Positions 61,067-64,000 of a DNA stretch of 64,000 nt are shown in pieces. The translations under genes were made by a program, and so were the position numbers. Each line of letters starts with the position of its first letter. The stretch's first letter is position 1. The notes beneath the pieces are model-generated. The model did not search any database and had not been told where the DNA came from. It saw only the letters and a list, made by a program, of their open reading frames with translations. Source of the stretch: Rhizobiaceae bacterium (GTDB taxonomy: Bacteria > Pseudomonadota > Alphaproteobacteria > Rhizobiales > Rhizobiaceae); contig JAMLJA010000010.1 of NCBI GenBank assembly GCA_023953905.1, forward strand, positions 82,707 through 146,706, in the 5' to 3' direction.

Positions 61067-61834
61067 ATGCTGCTGCGGCGCCCCGTGTCGACTTCGACGG
61101 CAATCGCCGTTTGTAGCACAATCAAAGGCATCGATTTGGATGTTCGGGCGACGCCAGGAACGGCTCTGATGAACGAGACGACCGGCACCGTCATCTACAC
61201 ACCGCCCGAGGGACAGAATCTGCTGCGGGACAAGCTGGCCAACTGGGATCGCTTCATCCACGAAACCGAAGACGTCGATCCACTCATCCGGCTAGCCGTG
61301 ATGCACTATCAGTTCGAGGCCATCCATCCGTTTGTCGACGGTAACGGTCGAACCGGTCGTGTTCTCAACCTCCTCTACCTCGTCGACAAGGGGTTGCTGG
61401 ACATCCCAGTTCTCTATTTGAGCCGTTACATCATTGCGAACAAGCGTGGCTACTATGACGGACTTCTCGCCGTCACAACCCAAGGGACCTGGGAGAGCTG
61501 GATCCTGTACATGCTTGAGGCGATACGGGCGACTGCTGTCTGGTCCACCTCGCGCATCGGCGCAATTCGCAAACTGCTCGACCAGACCGCCGAACGAATA
61601 CGCAGCGGGTTGCCAAAGATCTATTCGCGCGAGCTGGCCGAGGTGATCTTCGTCAATCCATATTGCCGCATCAGCGATCTGGTCGCGGCCGGCATAGCCA
61701 AGCGACAGGCGGCATCCACCTATCTCCAAGCCCTGGCGGAGCACGGTTTGCTCGAGCAAATGAAAGTCGGTCGTGAACGCCTCTACATTAATCCGGCGCT
61801 GCTGGCTCTGCTTCGCGATAGGTCCGCAACGTGA
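61067..61834 (+). CDS. Fic-domain protein, 5'-truncated
   Basis: AMP-transferase-type protein. The Fic motif is perfect (HPFVDGNGRTGR), the flap region TGTVIYTPPEG precedes it, and a winged helix follows near the C-terminus (LAEVIFVNPYCRISDLVAAG). Intact relatives have about 370 residues; here the N-terminal hundred or so are missing and the IS3 remnant lies directly upstream. The lost part normally carries the SxxxE inhibitory helix. The remaining 255-residue frame has an ATG at 61067 of uncertain use. It may be a pseudogene or an unregulated Fic enzyme. Confidence 0.75.
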   Translation: MLLRRPVSTSTAIAVCSTIKGIDLDVRATPGTALMNETTGTVIYTPPEGQNLLRDKLANWDRFIHETEDVDPLIRLAVMHYQFEAIHPFVDGNGRTGRVLNLLYLVDKGLLDIPVLYLSRYIIANKRGYYDGLLAVTTQGTWESWILYMLEAIRATAVWSTSRIGAIRKLLDQTAERIRSGLPKIYSRELAEVIFVNPYCRISDLVAAGIAKRQAASTYLQALAEHGLLEQMKVGRERLYINPALLALLRDRSAT

Positions 61835-61906
61835 CCAATAGCCGTTCAATGCGGTGTGAAATGGTGAAGGCGATTGCGGCGGCAACGGAGCTCACCGGGG
61901 GATGTT

Positions 61907-62005
61907 GACAAGGCGATCCACTGGTATCGTAACCAACCGATTGCCTACCATGGCCATCGCACCCCTGCCGATCTCGTTGCAGACGGACAGGTCGATGCGG
62001 TTTAG
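61907..62005 (+). pseudogene. Fragment resembling the toxin-binding end of an Xre/MbcA/ParS antitoxin
   Basis: DKAIHWYRNQPIAYHGHRTP and ADLVADGQVDAV followed by a stop resembles the C-terminal toxin-binding domain of Xre/MbcA/ParS antitoxins, where a similar WxxxP-G-TP-LV pattern is seen. The reading continues after the stop (TFTRDIENG), as if one codon had mutated. No DNA-binding part or RES toxin gene is adjacent. Confidence 0.45.
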
Positions 62006-62080
62006 ACCTTTACTCGAGATATCGAAAACGGACCTCGTGGGTGAAGACAGCCAACATCCAATCTAACACTGCGATGTCGG

Positions 62081-62824
62081 TCAGGAAGTCTTATCCTCGA
62101 CGAGATCCGCCTCCGGCTCTTCGCCATCGCCCTCCCCGCCGCCGACCATTCCTGCGGCAACATCCCCGACAAGGAGCTTTTCCTTCGACAACAATCCGGC
62201 GTCCTCCAGCGCCTCGAAATCCGGCAGATGGCGCAGCGTGTCGAGGCCGAACTCGAGCAGGAACTCTTTCGTGGTGACATAGGTGTAGGGCGCGCCGGCC
62301 GTCGGGCTGCGCGGCCCGGAGGCGATCAGCTTTGCGCTGCGCAGATGCCCGATCAGGTCGCGCGAGACTTCCTTCCCGAAGAAAGAAGACAGTTCCGCGC
62401 GCGTGATCGGCTGGAAATAGGCGATGCACATCAGCACCAGCACTTCCGATTGCGTTAGGTTTGACTTCGTTTCACTGCCGCCAACCGCGGCGCGGATGGC
62501 GTCGGCATAGGCCGGCCGGGTCAGGTGCTTCCAGCCGCCGGCAACGGCGACCAGGTCATAGGGCCGGCCGCGCAGTTCCTCGCGAATATCGTCGATCAAG
62601 AGATCGATGCTGCAGCTTTTGCCGACGATGCGCGCCAGAGTCTCGCGACCGACCGGTTCACTGGCGGCGAATATGATGGCCTCGACGCGGTGCATCCATT
62701 CGCGCCAGCGCGCCTCGGGCGGCAGGTGATCCAATTCGCGGTCGAACAGCCGGTTAGCTGATCCACCGTCATCGGACCGACTTTCCCGCCCTGCCCTTCT
62801 CCGTTTGGTCGCGCCATCCGCCAT
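62081..62824 (-). CDS. ScpB-like segregation and condensation protein
   Basis: Protein of 247 residues similar to ScpB of the SMC-ScpAB condensin: two winged-helix regions with VEAIIFAASEPVGRETLARI and TQSEVLVLMCIAYFQPITRA, and SAKLIASGPRSPTAGAPYTY with TTKEFLLEFGLDTL near the end. No scpA or smc gene is next to it. It follows a DUF1403 gene after 5 bases. Such a pair is known from rhizobial accessory replicons, so it may be a replicon-specific paralogue rather than the chromosomal ScpB. Confidence 0.82.
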   Translation of the reverse strand: MADGATKRRRAGRESRSDDGGSANRLFDRELDHLPPEARWREWMHRVEAIIFAASEPVGRETLARIVGKSCSIDLLIDDIREELRGRPYDLVAVAGGWKHLTRPAYADAIRAAVGGSETKSNLTQSEVLVLMCIAYFQPITRAELSSFFGKEVSRDLIGHLRSAKLIASGPRSPTAGAPYTYVTTKEFLLEFGLDTLRHLPDFEALEDAGLLSKEKLLVGDVAAGMVGGGEGDGEEPEADLVEDKTS

Positions 62825-62829
62825 GGTGT

Positions 62830-63840
62830 CTAAAGCCCGTACATGCGGAAGGTCGGGCGGCCGGAGAGTTCGCGCACGGCGCCGAGGTCAACCAACCGGT
62901 CGAACAGGCGGCGGAGGCCGCGATCGCTCATGCCGGCGATCTTTTCCGAAGCGACGATGGCGTCGTTGGACAACAGCTTGTCGACCACTGCATCTGAAGC
63001 CTTGGCCCTGAGTTTCGGCGCGACCGCAAGCAGGCGTTGCGCCCTGCGCTCGATCTCGGCGTCGAGGTCGATGGCGCGCAAGGCAGCGCGTGCCTGTGCG
63101 GCAAGCAGATTTTTCGTCTGGGGACCCTCAGCGTTGATGCTCGCTGCGATGGCGGCTTCGGACCGACGCGGACGAGCGGGACCAGCCGCATTGACCTCCG
63201 CGCCGAGCAGCGGCACAGCATGCGGCCATCCCAGGTGGTATGCAACAAGAGTGTCGGCGAGCCAGGCACCGACGACGCGCCCAAAACCTTGGCGCTCGGC
63301 CGCATCGAAAGCGCCAAACATCGCCTCGACCATCCCGCCTGCGCCGAGCTTCCGGAGCTCATCCGCCAGATCGTCGAGCGCCCCATCATCTATCGCGTGG
63401 CCAAATTCCTCCAGCACCGCGCCGAGGTGTTTTCTTGTCAGGAGCTCTGCCGGCGGCCGTGTTACCAGCCGACGCCAGCCCAGAAGCATTCTTCCAGCAG
63501 GACCGACATCGTCGCCAGGTCGTGTGAGCAGTACAGCGTCGCGCAATGCAGCTTCATCCTCAACCCGGCCTGCCTGCCGTGCCGTGACGGCGGCGGCGGA
63601 AAGCGCAAGACGCTGCCGCGAGGCGCCGGCCCATGGATCCTGCCGGCGAACCTGCGCATCGAGCGCGCCGATTGCCGCCCCGGCGGCGAGCGCGACGTCT
63701 TCAAGGCTTTGTCCGGCAAGGCTTTGCGCGTCGGGAACGGCGCGGCGGAGCCAGTTCGGAACGGGGGCAATTGCAGCGCCTGCGGCCCGGCTGGTGGGTG
63801 TGCAGTGGTTGCGCGAAGAGAGGTGGGGCTGCAGAATCAT
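62830..63840 (-). CDS. DUF1403-family protein
   Basis: Protein of about 336 residues, rich in Ala, Leu and Arg and largely helical. I recognise it as DUF1403 by APVPNWLRRAVPDAQSLAGQ, the SLEDVALAAGAAIGALDAQV stretch and LAAQARAALRAIDLDAEIER. The function is unknown. The start is either ATG 63840 or GTG 63849; neither has a good ribosome site. It is expressed with the ScpB-like gene. A large palindrome 78 bases upstream may control it. Confidence 0.75.
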   Translation of the reverse strand: MILQPHLSSRNHCTPTSRAAGAAIAPVPNWLRRAVPDAQSLAGQSLEDVALAAGAAIGALDAQVRRQDPWAGASRQRLALSAAAVTARQAGRVEDEAALRDAVLLTRPGDDVGPAGRMLLGWRRLVTRPPAELLTRKHLGAVLEEFGHAIDDGALDDLADELRKLGAGGMVEAMFGAFDAAERQGFGRVVGAWLADTLVAYHLGWPHAVPLLGAEVNAAGPARPRRSEAAIAASINAEGPQTKNLLAAQARAALRAIDLDAEIERRAQRLLAVAPKLRAKASDAVVDKLLSNDAIVASEKIAGMSDRGLRRLFDRLVDLGAVRELSGRPTFRMYGL

Positions 63841-63917
63841 CGATAGCACGATGAATCATGACGGCGCTTTTGGCAACAGATAGAACCGATAAGCGCTGCG
63901 CCTGTCGAATAGTAAAC

Positions 63918-63946
63918 ATGAACGATAATATTGCCTTATCGTTCAT
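63918..63946. promoter_or_regulatory. 29-bp palindrome between DUF1403 gene and the right end
   Basis: ATGAACGATAA, 7 bases, then TTATCGTTCAT: perfect 11-bp arms. It lies between two divergent starts (63840 minus, 63967 plus), so it is a likely operator for a dimeric regulator or a partition-type site. Confidence 0.6.
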
Positions 63947-63966
63947 TTTGTTGTCTATAGAGGAAA

Positions 63967-64000
63967 TGGCCTCTCACGTCGATCAAAACCCCGAAAAGCG
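63967..64000 (+). CDS. Probable start of a gene leaving the window
   Basis: ATG at 63967 after AGAGGAA, coding MASHVDQNPEK before the window ends. The ribosome site is very close to the ATG and only 11 codons are visible, so no function can be given. Its position next to the palindrome makes a real gene plausible. Confidence 0.3.

Noticed and set aside
1..64000. CRISPR arrays, rRNA and tRNA genes
   Set aside because: No regularly spaced direct repeats and no recognisable rRNA or tRNA sequence were seen by eye; a tRNAscan or CRISPR search was not possible here.

Overview
The window looks like an accessory, catabolism-rich stretch of a high-GC alphaproteobacterial genome, most likely a member of Hyphomicrobiales/Rhizobiales near Mesorhizobium. 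This is an inference from gene content: Dpp/Opp, Tct, TRAP and sugar ABC importers, many acid dehydratases and dehydrogenases, tightly overlapping ATGA gene junctions, and an ScpB-like/DUF1403 pair at the right end of the kind known from rhizobial replicons. No rRNA or tRNA gene and no CRISPR array was seen.

Layout. (1) 0.1-11.9 kb: a minus-strand dipeptide-type ABC importer operon, two divergent IclR regulators, and a plus-strand row of two M81 (MlrC-like) metallopeptidases around a class III aminotransferase. Four copies of a GTTCC-N7-GGAAC-like palindrome lie in front of these units and probably form one IclR regulon. (2) 11.9-13.6 kb: a scar zone with a well-formed TPP riboswitch that has lost its gene, a frameshifted and truncated serine recombinase, and an intact TacAT-like DUF1778/GNAT toxin-antitoxin pair. 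(3) 13.7-20.4 kb: a DHA2-type MFS exporter, a tripartite tricarboxylate transporter (tctCBA) and a divergent ThDP-dependent enzyme, followed by an IS110-type remnant. (4) 21.3-34.5 kb: a probable sugar-acid pathway (enolase-superfamily dehydratase, Ldh-family dehydrogenase, D-2-hydroxyacid dehydrogenase, IlvD/Edd dehydratase, RraA-family aldolase, L-2-hydroxyglutarate oxidase) with a GntR regulator and an Opp-type ABC importer whose binding protein is encoded apart from its ATPases and permeases.

(5) 35.0-60.4 kb is the most interesting part: a catabolic supercluster of about 25 kb. A twelve-gene minus-strand operon runs from a Baeyer-Villiger-type flavin monooxygenase through a ribose-type ABC importer (one permease fused to an SMP-30 beta-propeller), a second SMP-30 protein, an SDR, two NIPSNAP-like proteins, two hotdog proteins and an enoyl-CoA hydratase. 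It is followed by a TRAP transporter, an SDR-TetR pair, an acyl-CoA ligase, an esterase, and a second CoA-thioester operon (MBL hydrolase, HMG-CoA-synthase-like protein fused to a DUF35 domain, thiolase, enoyl-CoA hydratase). A 16-bp element, TTCTAATC-N3-ATTAG, sits in the same orientation in front of four transcription units and suggests one TetR-controlled regulon. The logic (oxygenation of a ketone to an ester/lactone, hydrolysis, CoA activation, beta-oxidation or retro-aldol cleavage, thiolysis) suggests breakdown of a cyclic or branched, possibly terpenoid-like, compound; the substrate cannot be read from the sequence.

(6) 60.5-64.0 kb: an IS3-type remnant, a Fic gene that has lost its 5' part, a broken fragment resembling an Xre/MbcA/ParS-type antitoxin, and the ScpB-like/DUF1403 pair next to a large palindrome and the probable start of a further gene.
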